Origin: Deefgea rivuli DSM 18356
Lineage (GTDB): Bacteria; Pseudomonadota; Gammaproteobacteria; Burkholderiales; Chitinibacteraceae
Assembly: GCF_000620145.1 (NCBI RefSeq)
Contig: NZ_KK211081.1
Location: 434,028-498,027 of the forward strand
Reading direction: 5' to 3'
DNA: 64,000 bases
The position numbers and the translations under genes are program-made. Shown in pieces: positions 17,986 to 26,854 of the stretch (its first letter is position 1; the number at the start of each line of letters is the position of its first letter). The notes below the pieces were generated by a model, which saw only the letters and a program-made list of their open reading frames with translations, did not search any database and had not been told where the DNA came from.

Positions 17986-18201
17986 GAGATCAAAAAAATA
18001 TTTTAAGTACCCTAAGTGTAACCGCCATAAAACTTATAAGTAGTGTAATTATGAGGCACGTTTATATTGCCATCATCGTGGTTATTGTCACAACAAAGTA
18101 ACTACAGATAGCATTAAAATTTCGACGCACTTGACTGATACATTTGCAGACCCGACTATCGGCCTTTTAACCAAGCTTTGCGTAACTTCGCAACTATAGT
18201 G

Positions 18202-18223
18202 TCGACTCCTGTCGGGGACACCA
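18202..18223 (+). other. attR with the orphaned chromosomal end of tRNA-Arg
   Basis: TCGACTCC followed by TGTCGGGGAC repeats the tRNA 3' segment of 11503-11520 with a single mismatch and runs on directly into ACCA, the discriminator and CCA of the pre-insertion tRNA gene. Confidence 0.88.
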
Positions 18224-18229
18224 AAAATA

Positions 18230-18269
18230 CAAATAACAAAAGCCCCAGCAACGGGGCTTTTGTTATTTG
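18230..18269 (+). terminator. Original tRNA-Arg terminator, now 6.7 kb from its gene
   Basis: A 17-bp perfect stem (18230-18246 with 18253-18269) with core AAAAGCCCC/GGGGCTTTT and a six-base loop. The stem itself supplies the T-rich tract on either strand, so it can also stop transcription arriving from the NTPase gene on the minus strand. Confidence 0.88.
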
Positions 18270-18438
18270 TTTATCATCTATCTGTTGCTATAAGAAAATA
18301 TATCAAGTGCACTACTAGTAAGTAAATTACATATAAAAAATAAATAATTATTTAAATCTCTATTTCCGCAATAATTTGATAACCTCACAAAAAATATTTT
18401 AATAATTACTTCGATCAGCGATTATTAGACATAAAAAT

Positions 18439-20913
18439 TTACCGTCTCACCTTCCTGCCATTATGATATGGGGCGCTTCCCAGGCCTTTAATATGAGTTA
18501 GCACAGATTCAAAGGTTCTTTCCCCCTTAATTAAAACTGTTTTCCAATCAAAGTAAGGTGCGGATAAGCCACTAGCATCCCATACTCGACATAAGTAATT
18601 ACGAAAATCCACAGTTCTAGCATATCGATGTCTTATATCAAAAGACTCCATTTCTAAACTACACTTACCTTGAACTCCAGAATCAAATATTGGAGTATCA
18701 AAAACCATCGCGTCTAAATATGCAAACGTAGGGCACCAACGAAGCAAGTGGTACGCACCAACAGTAGTAACACGAAATGCGTCCGTCAAATCTCCAACTA
18801 ATTCGGAGCCTGAAGACTCTTCAAATGTGACTCGCTGTGTCGTTTCAATTAATTTTTTATTTGTCAATCTGCGAAGGGCACTTTCTGATTGCTCAACAGT
18901 AAACCCATGAGATTGCATTTCTTCTTTAATAATTAAGGCACTCACAAATCCTTCAACATTACGGTGTGAGGCATCATAATTAAGGTAACCCAAAACTAGA
19001 GAGCATAAGAAATGCTCTCTAATATCAGGATATCGAACATCAAATAAATTCATTGCAAGTGATGAATTTGGATCATAGTTTGAATAATCACCTAAGAGCG
19101 CTGCTTTTGAAAATTCGTGAACAGGAATTATGTACTCACCAACTCGACTGTAAATCTCAATAATTTTATCGCTATCAACATTTGGGCTACCTGTAAATTT
19201 AGTAACAAAGTCGAGCATCGATCTCACATTACCACCTGTAATATTTGATAAAAACTCAGCAACTGCTGGATTTTTTCTTAATGAATGCAACAAGGCTTTT
19301 AAAAATATAGCAATACTTTCCAAATTCAAGCTTACACTTGAAATTGACTCAATTGGAAGACGTCCTTCCGCAATATTTAGAGCAAAAATAAGTCTTTTCT
19401 CTAGTACTTGCTCTGGTCGGGGTGGCATAATATAAAAGACCTTATTAGGATATGCAGACAACGCACCTGTTCTTTTTGACTGATGAAATGTATTAGGTCT
19501 CACAGATAAAAAAACAATAGCAGCCCAGTGCTGCGCAACTCCTTGAGAGACAATAAATGCTTTTTGTTGCGTTTCAAGTTCACGCTGATCAACGTTATCG
19601 AAAATAATAATAAGCTGTTTATTTGTTGTTTTCTGAATCTGTTTAATAGATACACGCAAATGATCTTCTTTAGATTCTAGTTTTTTGGATAAAAATTCGA
19701 GTAGCTTCTCTTGAAACAATGAGGGATTGCTATCGGCAATTCTCCCATACACACCATTTTCAAACCGTTTAATCTCATCACGATAAGCCGAATTAATAAA
19801 ATTATAAGCCTGTATATCTATTTCATATTTTTCATACAACTGCTTACTAACTTCATTACTAACGTACTCTTCTAAATTATCATCTAAAAATGCATTCACC
19901 CCAAGGTCAAGATAGACATATATAGATTTTTTAAACTCTTCCTCAGCCTGAACTAGCATCAAATTTTTAATAAATGATGTTTTTCCAACACCCACATCAC
20001 CGAGTAAAATTATTGGCCGCCGAGATAACCCTTCAGCTAAAATTTCAGAAGAAACACCAGCCTTACCTTTAGATTTAATAGGAACAACGGCAGGAGCTTC
20101 CTCACTAGGATGAAACAATGCTGCATAGCGCGTTTTTAGCAAATTTTTGCTAACCAAAGCATCTTGAGCAAGAGGCCCACTATCACAATAACATTCACGA
20201 TAAAATCGCTCTTCTAATTCTTTTGTTCTAGCAATATCTTCTAATAGCAACTCAGCCACCATGCGAAGACTATTTTGTGAGTTGCTCTGATATCGAAAAG
20301 ATGGATGATTGGATAATTTAGATGATATTTTCTCAGGAATCCCTGCAACCCCATTTGCATCAAGATATGTTAAAAGCTTATTTGATACCGCTCCTAAAGG
20401 AGAGATCATATTATGAATTAAAGCGAAATTTTCAATTAATTGTTGAAAACCATCAATAACTAATGCCCTACCATCGAAAGGTGAATTGCCATCAGTTCTA
20501 GCGCCTACAAATAAAATAAGTTGTGGACCATTGCAAATTGCAGCATAACGAACACCCCGTTTTGCACAGTATCCTTGTACCTGCTCAATAGCCTCTTTAG
20601 CAGCAGCGCTTAAACCAATTAATTGCTTTAAAGGCACAAGCAAGCTTTTACTTTTACGCTGCGGGATTTCAAAGAAGACGGCATCCCGCTTAGCCTCTAA
20701 AATTATGGAAACGGGGCTTCCAAGTTCGTAATCACTTCGCTCACCACTTAGGTACTTTTCCAACGGAATAGTATGGCGATCCCAGCCTAAACAATCAGTG
20801 AGTAATACATCAATATAATGAAATCTAGTTTCTGCCTCATTTTTACAGCCTAGCTCAGTATATTGCTCAATGAGAGCATTAATGTTTTTACTTGCAGTTA
20901 CAAAATCAATCAT
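18439..20913 (-). CDS. Predicted PD-(D/E)XK nuclease and P-loop NTPase fusion; candidate defence protein
   Basis: 824 residues. The N-terminus resembles the HsdR_N/type I restriction nuclease fold: Glu26/Glu28 in NEAETRF, Asp61 in RSDYELGSP and the E73-A-K75 core in IILEAKRD. A linker leads to a P-loop NTPase with Walker A LLGDVGVGKTS (303-313), Walker B QLIIIFDNVD (433-442) and a FLSVRP (469-474) sensor-like strand ending in Arg. Residues about 650-710 look like a winged helix (SALRRLTNKKLIETTQRV). Nuclease-plus-STAND/KAP-like NTPase fusions are typical of single-gene anti-phage systems, but I recognise no named family. The gene is clearly more AT-rich than the flagellar genes beside it and is divergent in character, so horizontal acquisition is likely. 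It is not inside the att-bounded element. Confidence 0.8.
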   Translation of the reverse strand: MIDFVTASKNINALIEQYTELGCKNEAETRFHYIDVLLTDCLGWDRHTIPLEKYLSGERSDYELGSPVSIILEAKRDAVFFEIPQRKSKSLLVPLKQLIGLSAAAKEAIEQVQGYCAKRGVRYAAICNGPQLILFVGARTDGNSPFDGRALVIDGFQQLIENFALIHNMISPLGAVSNKLLTYLDANGVAGIPEKISSKLSNHPSFRYQSNSQNSLRMVAELLLEDIARTKELEERFYRECYCDSGPLAQDALVSKNLLKTRYAALFHPSEEAPAVVPIKSKGKAGVSSEILAEGLSRRPIILLGDVGVGKTSFIKNLMLVQAEEEFKKSIYVYLDLGVNAFLDDNLEEYVSNEVSKQLYEKYEIDIQAYNFINSAYRDEIKRFENGVYGRIADSNPSLFQEKLLEFLSKKLESKEDHLRVSIKQIQKTTNKQLIIIFDNVDQRELETQQKAFIVSQGVAQHWAAIVFLSVRPNTFHQSKRTGALSAYPNKVFYIMPPRPEQVLEKRLIFALNIAEGRLPIESISSVSLNLESIAIFLKALLHSLRKNPAVAEFLSNITGGNVRSMLDFVTKFTGSPNVDSDKIIEIYSRVGEYIIPVHEFSKAALLGDYSNYDPNSSLAMNLFDVRYPDIREHFLCSLVLGYLNYDASHRNVEGFVSALIIKEEMQSHGFTVEQSESALRRLTNKKLIETTQRVTFEESSGSELVGDLTDAFRVTTVGAYHLLRWCPTFAYLDAMVFDTPIFDSGVQGKCSLEMESFDIRHRYARTVDFRNYLCRVWDASGLSAPYFDWKTVLIKGERTFESVLTHIKGLGSAPYHNGRKVRR

Positions 20914-20999
20914 TATTTCTTCTTATTGAATGTAAGGAAGCTAAAGCCAAACACAAGTATAATCTGATACCGCTTTAAAAAATTTCAGAGTCACTAAAT

Positions 21000-21440
21000 T
21001 TAATTTCGCCCAAGGCGGCTATTGAACTCGTCAGATAATTTTTGTTCAAGTTGCCCTTCTTTACGCAATTCGGCTTGATTATGCCGATCACGTAGCGCCT
21101 CAAAGGCTTTAACCTTCTTTTCGCATTCCTGCCAATCATTTTTGCGCCGTTCATATTCCTGCGCTAGTCGATCGACTTCAAAGACTTGCTGATCGGCAAC
21201 ACCATCGAGCTTGGCCAAAAACAATTGGTAATCACGCCATTGCCCAATCGACATACCGGTTTGCGCGCTATTGGCGAGGCGGGCGCGGTATTCATTGCGA
21301 AAGCCATCAACTTGCTCTAATTTGCTGCGCGCCAATAACCATGCCGCTTGTGCGGCTTGCATTAAACGCGAAGCGTCTTCGCGCCGATCAACGGATAATT
21401 GCAGTAAAAATGCAAAGCGAAACTTGGCCACGAAGATCAA
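21000..21440 (-). CDS. fliJ: Flagellar export chaperone FliJ
   Basis: 146 residues, almost entirely charged coiled coil, starting near [18 protein letters not shown], the typical FliJ N-terminus. FliJ is the central stalk of the flagellar export ATPase, interacting with FliI and FlhA and escorting chaperones. The ATG overlaps the fliI stop as ATGA; a GTG nine bases further in (VAKFRF) is an alternative start. It is the last recognisable flagellar gene on this side; fliK, which often follows, is absent, and the AT-rich NTPase gene comes next. Confidence 0.88.
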   Translation of the reverse strand: MIFVAKFRFAFLLQLSVDRREDASRLMQAAQAAWLLARSKLEQVDGFRNEYRARLANSAQTGMSIGQWRDYQLFLAKLDGVADQQVFEVDRLAQEYERRKNDWQECEKKVKAFEALRDRHNQAELRKEGQLEQKLSDEFNSRLGRN

Positions 21441-22849
21441 ACCCCAAACAATTGGGCGAGCTTCATTCTAGCGCCCTCGTAACTTTCCTGCTCATGAATG
21501 GCTTGCTGCAAAAAAGCTTCGAACGCCGGATAGCGCCGAATCGCATCGTCGAGCACCGGATCTGAGCCGGGGACATACGCGCCGACGCTAATCAAATCAC
21601 GGCTGCGCTGATAACGCGCGTAAAGGTATTTAAATTTACGAACCAGATCAAATTCTGGCGGGCTAATGATGTCGTGCATCACACGTGAAATCGACGCTTC
21701 AATATCAATCGCCGGATAATGGCCTGACTCGGCCAATTGCCGCGATAAGACAAAGTGACCATCTAAAATAGCGCGTGCATTGTCGGCAATCGGATCTTGC
21801 TGATCGTCACCTTCAGATAAAACGGTATAAAACGCAGTGATTGACCCGCCGCCTTCGCGGCCATTGCCAGCGCGCTCGACCAGTTGCGGCAAACGCGCAA
21901 ACACCGACGGTGGATAACCTTTGGTTGCTGGCGGCTCGCCAATCGCCAACGCGATTTCGCGTTGCGCCATTGCATAGCGCGTTAGCGAATCCATAATCAG
22001 CAGTACATTTTGCCCTTGATCGCGGAAATACTCAGCAATGCTGGTTGCGTACGCTGCGCCGTAAAGTCGCAGCAAAGGCGGCGTATCCGCAGGCGCGGCA
22101 ACAACCACACTGCGAGCGCGGCCTTCGTCTCCGAGAATATTTTCAATAAAGTCTTTCACCTCGCGGCCACGTTCACCAATCAAACCAACAACGACGACAT
22201 CGGCCTTGGTATAGCGCGCCATCATGCCGAGCAAAACCGATTTACCCACACCAGAACCAGCAAACAAACCCAAACGCTGGCCGCGCCCGACGGTGAGCAT
22301 GGCGTTAATTGCACGCACGCCAACATCCATCACATCTTTGACGGGTTCCCTATCCATCGGATTATACGGGCGAGCAAATAAGGGTTGATAGGCATCAAAT
22401 TCTAGCGGCCCTTTACCATCAAGGGGGCGGCCAAGACCATCCAAAATACGATTCAGTAAGCCCCAGCCGACCGGCACTTGTCGACCATGGTCTTCCATAC
22501 GGCGCTGTGCAGTGCGCGGTTGGCCGTATTCGGGAACCCACGCAGCAAAGTCTTCGTGCGGCACGACAGCAGCACCAGGCTCGACGCCATACACTTCGGC
22601 AATCGGCATCAGAAACAAGCGCGCTTCCTGAAAACCGACGACAACCGCCTCAACCGGATGCCCGCTCGGCGTCATCACATTACACGACGCGCCAATGGGC
22701 AAGCGCAGACCAACGGCTTCGAGCACCATGCCAGACACACGCGTTAATCGCCCACGCGGCAGCCACGGGCGCACGGCACCAACAGCCAAGGCGCAATCTT
22801 TGAGGTAGGACTGGATGAGATTAATCGATTGCGTCATTGTCTGCCGCAA
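21437..22849 (-). CDS. fliI: Flagellum-specific ATP synthase FliI
   Basis: Hexameric export ATPase energising flagellar type III secretion. Walker [16 protein letters not shown] and Walker [22 protein letters not shown] are intact, with the F1-beta-like [10 protein letters not shown] and the catalytic region [18 protein letters not shown]. The 470-residue open frame includes an alternative start at MTQSINL (22837). It overlaps fliH upstream and fliJ downstream, showing tight operon packing. Confidence 0.97.
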   Translation of the reverse strand: MRQTMTQSINLIQSYLKDCALAVGAVRPWLPRGRLTRVSGMVLEAVGLRLPIGASCNVMTPSGHPVEAVVVGFQEARLFLMPIAEVYGVEPGAAVVPHEDFAAWVPEYGQPRTAQRRMEDHGRQVPVGWGLLNRILDGLGRPLDGKGPLEFDAYQPLFARPYNPMDREPVKDVMDVGVRAINAMLTVGRGQRLGLFAGSGVGKSVLLGMMARYTKADVVVVGLIGERGREVKDFIENILGDEGRARSVVVAAPADTPPLLRLYGAAYATSIAEYFRDQGQNVLLIMDSLTRYAMAQREIALAIGEPPATKGYPPSVFARLPQLVERAGNGREGGGSITAFYTVLSEGDDQQDPIADNARAILDGHFVLSRQLAESGHYPAIDIEASISRVMHDIISPPEFDLVRKFKYLYARYQRSRDLISVGAYVPGSDPVLDDAIRRYPAFEAFLQQAIHEQESYEGARMKLAQLFGV

Positions 22850-23675
22850 AGGGCGCGCTCATAGGCGTATCTGTTGCTACAGTGGCAGATGACTGCGCCT
22901 CCATCGAAGCTATATCTGGGTATTTACCCCAAGCTAAGTCTGGATGATGGCTACGCTTCAATACCTTTAGAATATTTTCCCAGCGCGACGCCAGCGTATA
23001 ACTAAGCTGTGTGGCTGGTGTTTCGATTTTGCAACTGCCACTCGCCATATTCGGGTCGGGCAATAAACGCCACACATCCGAAGGCAGTTCAATATGCAGT
23101 GCCGATTGCAGTAATTCCAAATCATCCGGCGACAAATACAAGCGCGATGGATGCACGGGCGTTGGCATCACCGCCAAAGCCTCGCGAATTGGCGCGAGTA
23201 ATTGTCTTGGTTGGCTTTGTAGTTCATCGCAAATCATTTGCCGCGCCACCAACAAGCCCAAATCAAGCACGGATTCGGCCAATTGACTTTCTGCTGCTTG
23301 CAAAGTATCGGTCACACTGGCGAGCAAAGCCTGCAATTGCAGCACTTCGGCCTCAGCAGCCAAACGCCCCGCTTCCAAACCGGCTTGAAAACCCTCATCG
23401 TGGGCTTGCTGCTGAATGGCTTCGATTTCTTCAGCTGTTGGGTAAGGCATTGCAGGTTCGTCGGGCAAACCGATTTCAGTCTCAACCAGCTGAGTTTCTT
23501 CTTGGTGAACGTGCTCAACGGCTGGCGCTAGTTCAGCACCAGCGTTGAGCTGTTCTATTTCTGGAATTGCTGGAGAATGCGCCGCAGCGGGCGTATCGAG
23601 TAATGAGTTAAATTGCCAGCGCTGAAATTCAGATAGCTCTTCGCGTGGAATCACGCGTCGATGAGGTCCAGACAT
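22821..23675 (-). CDS. fliH: Flagellar assembly protein FliH
   Basis: Negative regulator and peripheral stalk of FliI. 284 residues: an acidic, variable N-terminal third ([20 protein letters not shown]), a helical middle with small-residue repeats ([17 protein letters not shown], containing the GxxxG-like pattern typical of FliH), and a conserved C-terminal part ([39 protein letters not shown]). Gene position between fliG and fliI supports the assignment. It overlaps the fliI start. Confidence 0.9.
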   Translation of the reverse strand: MSGPHRRVIPREELSEFQRWQFNSLLDTPAAAHSPAIPEIEQLNAGAELAPAVEHVHQEETQLVETEIGLPDEPAMPYPTAEEIEAIQQQAHDEGFQAGLEAGRLAAEAEVLQLQALLASVTDTLQAAESQLAESVLDLGLLVARQMICDELQSQPRQLLAPIREALAVMPTPVHPSRLYLSPDDLELLQSALHIELPSDVWRLLPDPNMASGSCKIETPATQLSYTLASRWENILKVLKRSHHPDLAWGKYPDIASMEAQSSATVATDTPMSAPFAADNDAID

Positions 23676-23683
23676 GATATTCC

Positions 23684-24691
23684 TTAATCAACTAGACCCT
23701 CGCCACCGCCACCGCCAAGGACAATTTGCCCTTCATCAGCCAGACGACGTACGATTTTGAGAATTTCTTTTTGCTCACCTTCAACCTCAGACAGTTTGAC
23801 TGGCCCTTTGGCTTCCAAATCTTCACGCAACATTTCCGCCGCACGTTGCGACATATTTTTGAAGATTTTCTCGCGTAGTGCTTGGCTGGTGCCTTTCAAC
23901 GCAATAATCAAGGAATCAGACTGAATTTCACGCATCAACAATTGGATACCACGGTCATCAATATCCAAGACATTGTCGAAGGTAAACATTTTATCTTGGA
24001 TTTTTTGTGCCAACTCAGGATCGTATTCACGAATATTGGCAACTGCCGAAGTTTCGACGGCGCTACCCATAAAGTTGAGCATATCGGCGGCCATTTGCAC
24101 GCCACCCATTGCGCTTTTCTTGAGCTTATCCGAGCCAGATAACAATTGGGTAAGTACATCGTTGAGTTCTTTCAGTGCCGCAGGCTGCACACCTTCCAGC
24201 GTAGCAATCCGTAGCAACACATCATTACGCAAACGCTCAACAAAATGCCCCATGATTTCGGACGATTGATCGGGCTCTAAATGCACCATAATCGTCGCGA
24301 TAATTTGCGGATGTTCATTTTTAATCAGCTCGGCAACCGCAATTGAATCCATCCATTTCAGTGATTCAATGCCGTTATTATCATTGCCTTGCAAAATACG
24401 GTCGAGCAAGTTGGCCGCTTTATCAGTACCCAACGCTTTAGTGAGAACGGAGCGGATATATTCGTCGGCGGCGCCCAGATTAGCGCGATTTTGCGTAGAC
24501 GCGATAAAGTCACCCAGCACTTTATCCATCTCTTCACGTTTGACGTTGTTCATATTGGCCATTGCGAAGCCTAATTTTTGTACCTCTTTCGGGCCCAAAA
24601 ACTTGAACACTTCAACCGCGCAATCTTCACCCAAGGACATCAGGAGCAAAGCACCGCGATTGACGCCTTCTTCATTCATACTGGCAGCCAT
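23684..24691 (-). CDS. fliG: Flagellar motor switch protein FliG
   Basis: 335 residues in three armadillo-like domains. Markers include RGALLLMSLGEDCAVEVFKFL at the N-terminus (FliF contact), EHPQIIATIMVHLEPDQS (the EHPQ motif, FliM contact) and the C-terminal torque helix region MFTFDNVLDIDDRGIQLLMR with the charged residues that face MotA. It forms the rotor ring that is switched by CheY-phosphate through FliM. A short GGGGGEG tail ends the protein. 15 bp follow fliF. Confidence 0.96.
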   Translation of the reverse strand: MAASMNEEGVNRGALLLMSLGEDCAVEVFKFLGPKEVQKLGFAMANMNNVKREEMDKVLGDFIASTQNRANLGAADEYIRSVLTKALGTDKAANLLDRILQGNDNNGIESLKWMDSIAVAELIKNEHPQIIATIMVHLEPDQSSEIMGHFVERLRNDVLLRIATLEGVQPAALKELNDVLTQLLSGSDKLKKSAMGGVQMAADMLNFMGSAVETSAVANIREYDPELAQKIQDKMFTFDNVLDIDDRGIQLLMREIQSDSLIIALKGTSQALREKIFKNMSQRAAEMLREDLEAKGPVKLSEVEGEQKEILKIVRRLADEGQIVLGGGGGEGLVD

Positions 24692-24706
24692 CTAGATGCC
24701 CTCCGC

Positions 24707-26428
24707 TCAGGAAATTTTATTCGGATTGCCCTTGTCATCAGCTGCACTGGCCATCCATTCGCGCAGAATTGTGGCCACCATGCGCGGATCATTTTTCGCC
24801 AACTCTTTGGCTTGTTGCAATAGGTCAGCAAAGGCAGACATTTTGCTTTGATCTTCTTCGCTTTCGGTTTTGACTCCCGAATCAGGCGAGAAATGATCTC
24901 CAGCCGCCATTTCGCCCAAATCCAGCTCCATCGTACGCGCTTCTTCGCGCGAGCGAGTGATGTCTTTCATCAATGGTCGCACAATAAAGAACAGCAAATA
25001 AAAGACCGCGACTAAAATCACAAAAGCCTTGAGTACATCAGGCCCATTGCTTTGCAGATAAGTTAAAGCGCGGTCTTGCAGCGGTTTTTCTTCTAATGGC
25101 ATTGACTCGGCAAAGGCGGCATTCACAACATTGACCGAATCGCCACGCTCTTTATTAAAGCCAATCGCTTCGCGTACCAGATTATTAATCTGCGTCATTT
25201 CAGCAGGAGAAAACGGCACATAGGACAATTTGCCGTCTTTATCTTTGCCCGCCTTGTAGTTCAGCACCACCGCAGCCGACAAACGTTTAACGGTACCAAC
25301 GGATTGCCGCACATGCTGAATGGTTTTATCAACTTCAAAATTGGTCGTGCCTTCCTTGCGCATATTGCTCGCACCGGTACTTGCAACGGCACTCGCCTCA
25401 CTCGCCACAGGTGCCGTAATCGGCGCTGCAGCAGCGCCAGGCGGTTGATTCGATAATGCACCTGGCACGCCCATTGCAGCATCTTCTGCAGAACGGCCAG
25501 ATTGTTCTAAAGATTGCTGGCTACGAATCGCGGCGGCATTGGGCGGGGAATTAGGCTTGAAGGTTTCAGATGTTTGCTCAACTTCAGAAAAGTCTAATTG
25601 TGCAGTGACTTCGGCCCGAACATTGCCTTTACCCACAATCGGAGCAAGGATGGTTTCTAGTCGCTCAACAAAACCACGTTCTACCAAATTAACATACTGC
25701 AACTGACGTTGATCTAGCGAGCCTTTATTCATCAAGTCCGCCGAACGCGACAGCAAATTACCGTCCTGATCAACGACAGTGACATTACTCACTGGCAAGC
25801 CCGGAATACTGGATGACACTAAATGAATAATACCGGCAATTTGGCCGCCATCTAAGCTACGCCCTGGATGCAGGGTTAATACAATCGAAGCGGAAGGTTT
25901 TTGTTGGTCACGCAGGAAAACAGTTTGCTTTGGCGTCGCTAAATGCACGCGCGCTTTTTCAACAGAGGAGATACTTTCAATTGAACGAACCAATTCACCT
26001 TCGATTGCACGCTGATAATTGACTTGCTCAGCAAATTGCGAAACGCCAAATTTTTGATTATCGATCAGCTCAAAGCCGGTATTAGCGGCTTTTGGCAAAC
26101 CTTGCGCAGCAAGCTTCAAACGAATGTCATAGATTCTGTCTGCAGGAACAGAAATCGTTCCAGCGTCCAGTTTAAAGGGAATTTTTAGCTGCTCTAAAGA
26201 CTGAACGACTGCGCCGCCGTCTTTATCTGGCAGATTGGTAAACAGAATGCGATAAGCGGGTTCACGTGACCAAAGCAAAGAGCCGACAACGCCGGCAACA
26301 ATGACCGCCACCATGACCATAGCGATCATTTTGCGGGCAGCAGGCATCTCGTTGAAGCGCTGACGCAGCCCACCGATATTTCCTGCTCTAACTAGGGTGT
26401 TATCTGTCGCGACGCCCGCTTCTGCCAT
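24707..26428 (-). CDS. fliF: Flagellar MS-ring protein FliF
   Basis: 573 residues forming the membrane ring of the basal body. Two membrane segments are visible, about residues 33-52 (MIAMVMVAVIVAGVVGSLLW) and near 460-480 (AFVILVAVFYLLFFIV). Between them lie YscJ-like ring-building domains (YRILFTNLPDKDGGAVV, RVHLATPKQTVFLRD, SGVTVVDQ-like VSNVTVVDQDGNLLS). The C-terminal cytoplasmic tail (ARTMELDLGEMAAGD ... MVATILREWM) contacts FliG. Operon order fliE-fliF-fliG is standard. Confidence 0.97.
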   Translation of the reverse strand: MAEAGVATDNTLVRAGNIGGLRQRFNEMPAARKMIAMVMVAVIVAGVVGSLLWSREPAYRILFTNLPDKDGGAVVQSLEQLKIPFKLDAGTISVPADRIYDIRLKLAAQGLPKAANTGFELIDNQKFGVSQFAEQVNYQRAIEGELVRSIESISSVEKARVHLATPKQTVFLRDQQKPSASIVLTLHPGRSLDGGQIAGIIHLVSSSIPGLPVSNVTVVDQDGNLLSRSADLMNKGSLDQRQLQYVNLVERGFVERLETILAPIVGKGNVRAEVTAQLDFSEVEQTSETFKPNSPPNAAAIRSQQSLEQSGRSAEDAAMGVPGALSNQPPGAAAAPITAPVASEASAVASTGASNMRKEGTTNFEVDKTIQHVRQSVGTVKRLSAAVVLNYKAGKDKDGKLSYVPFSPAEMTQINNLVREAIGFNKERGDSVNVVNAAFAESMPLEEKPLQDRALTYLQSNGPDVLKAFVILVAVFYLLFFIVRPLMKDITRSREEARTMELDLGEMAAGDHFSPDSGVKTESEEDQSKMSAFADLLQQAKELAKNDPRMVATILREWMASAADDKGNPNKIS

Positions 26429-26456
26429 ACTCTACCGGTTTTCAAGGTCTCAGGTT

Positions 26457-26780
26457 TTACACCTGCATATTCATCACTTCTTGATAGGCAGTAACAAGCT
26501 TATTGCGCACTTGAACCATCGTTTGAAAACTCAAACTGGCTTTTTGCAATGAAACCATCACATCTTGTAAATTCGCCTCAGAATCACCCGACTGAAAAGC
26601 CGTTTGTTTGGCTTGAGCATCTTGTGAGACTTGGTTCACCTGATCGATGGACTGTTTAAGTAACTCTGCAAAATCGGGCGCACCCGACACTTCTGCCGGA
26701 TTGCTGACTGGCTGACCCGAAGCCAGCGCAGACATCGACCTTAATTCGCCGAGAACCTGATCAATTCCTTGCACGCTCAT
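26457..26780 (-). CDS. fliE: Flagellar hook-basal body protein FliE
   Basis: 107-residue rod adaptor joining the MS ring to the rod. The family pattern is visible at the C-terminus: DVMVSLQKASLSFQTMVQVR followed by NKLVTAYQEVMNMQV. It is the first gene of fliEFGHIJ, has an AAGGA Shine-Dalgarno, and lies about 50 bp downstream of a sigma-54-type promoter. Confidence 0.95.
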   Translation of the reverse strand: MSVQGIDQVLGELRSMSALASGQPVSNPAEVSGAPDFAELLKQSIDQVNQVSQDAQAKQTAFQSGDSEANLQDVMVSLQKASLSFQTMVQVRNKLVTAYQEVMNMQV

Positions 26781-26831
26781 AACTACCTATCCTTCTGGGC
26801 AAAATTGTAGGGGTGCGTGGCGGCTGCGGCA

Positions 26832-26847
26832 AGCAAATCCTGCACCA
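26832..26847 (-). promoter_or_regulatory. Sigma-54-type promoter for fliEFGHIJ
   Basis: On the minus strand the sequence reads TGGTGCAGGATTTGCT. It keeps the invariant GG and GC of the -24/-12 promoter (consensus TGGCACG-N4-TTGCT) at the exact ten-base spacing, 13 of 16 positions compatible. It sits in the flrC-fliE gap, where a FlrC-activated class III promoter is expected. Confidence 0.75.
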
Positions 26848-26854
26848 TGTGGCA

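Larger units (their letters stand above)
11521..18219. mobile_element. 6.7-kb integrative element in tRNA-Arg(CCT)
   Basis: Bounded by the att repeats in the tRNA gene and at 18202-18219. It contains, left to right, a tyrosine integrase next to attL, a small unknown gene, a non-coding structured stretch, two overlapping small genes, a serine recombinase, an unknown 246-residue protein and an HNH nuclease. No phage structural, replication or conjugation genes are recognisable, so it is either a satellite/mini-island or a remnant. The chromosomal CCA and the long terminator of the tRNA gene now lie beyond its right end, which proves the insertion direction from sequence alone. Confidence 0.85.
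17986..18438. other. Right end of the element and displaced tRNA terminator region
   Basis: 453 bp with no gene. The left 215 bp belong to the element; then come attR (18202-18219), the orphaned A-CCA end of the tRNA (18220-18223), the tRNA terminator (18230-18269), and about 165 bp of very AT-rich DNA before the end of the NTPase gene in which I see no further feature. Confidence 0.7.

Noticed and set aside
11521-18219. Prophage interpretation of the element
   Set aside because: No capsid, terminase, portal, tail, lysis or replication genes are recognisable in 6.7 kb.
18439-20913. Reading the large gene as the R subunit of a type I restriction system
   Set aside because: Only the N-terminus resembles HsdR; there are no helicase motifs of HsdR, and no hsdM or hsdS nearby.
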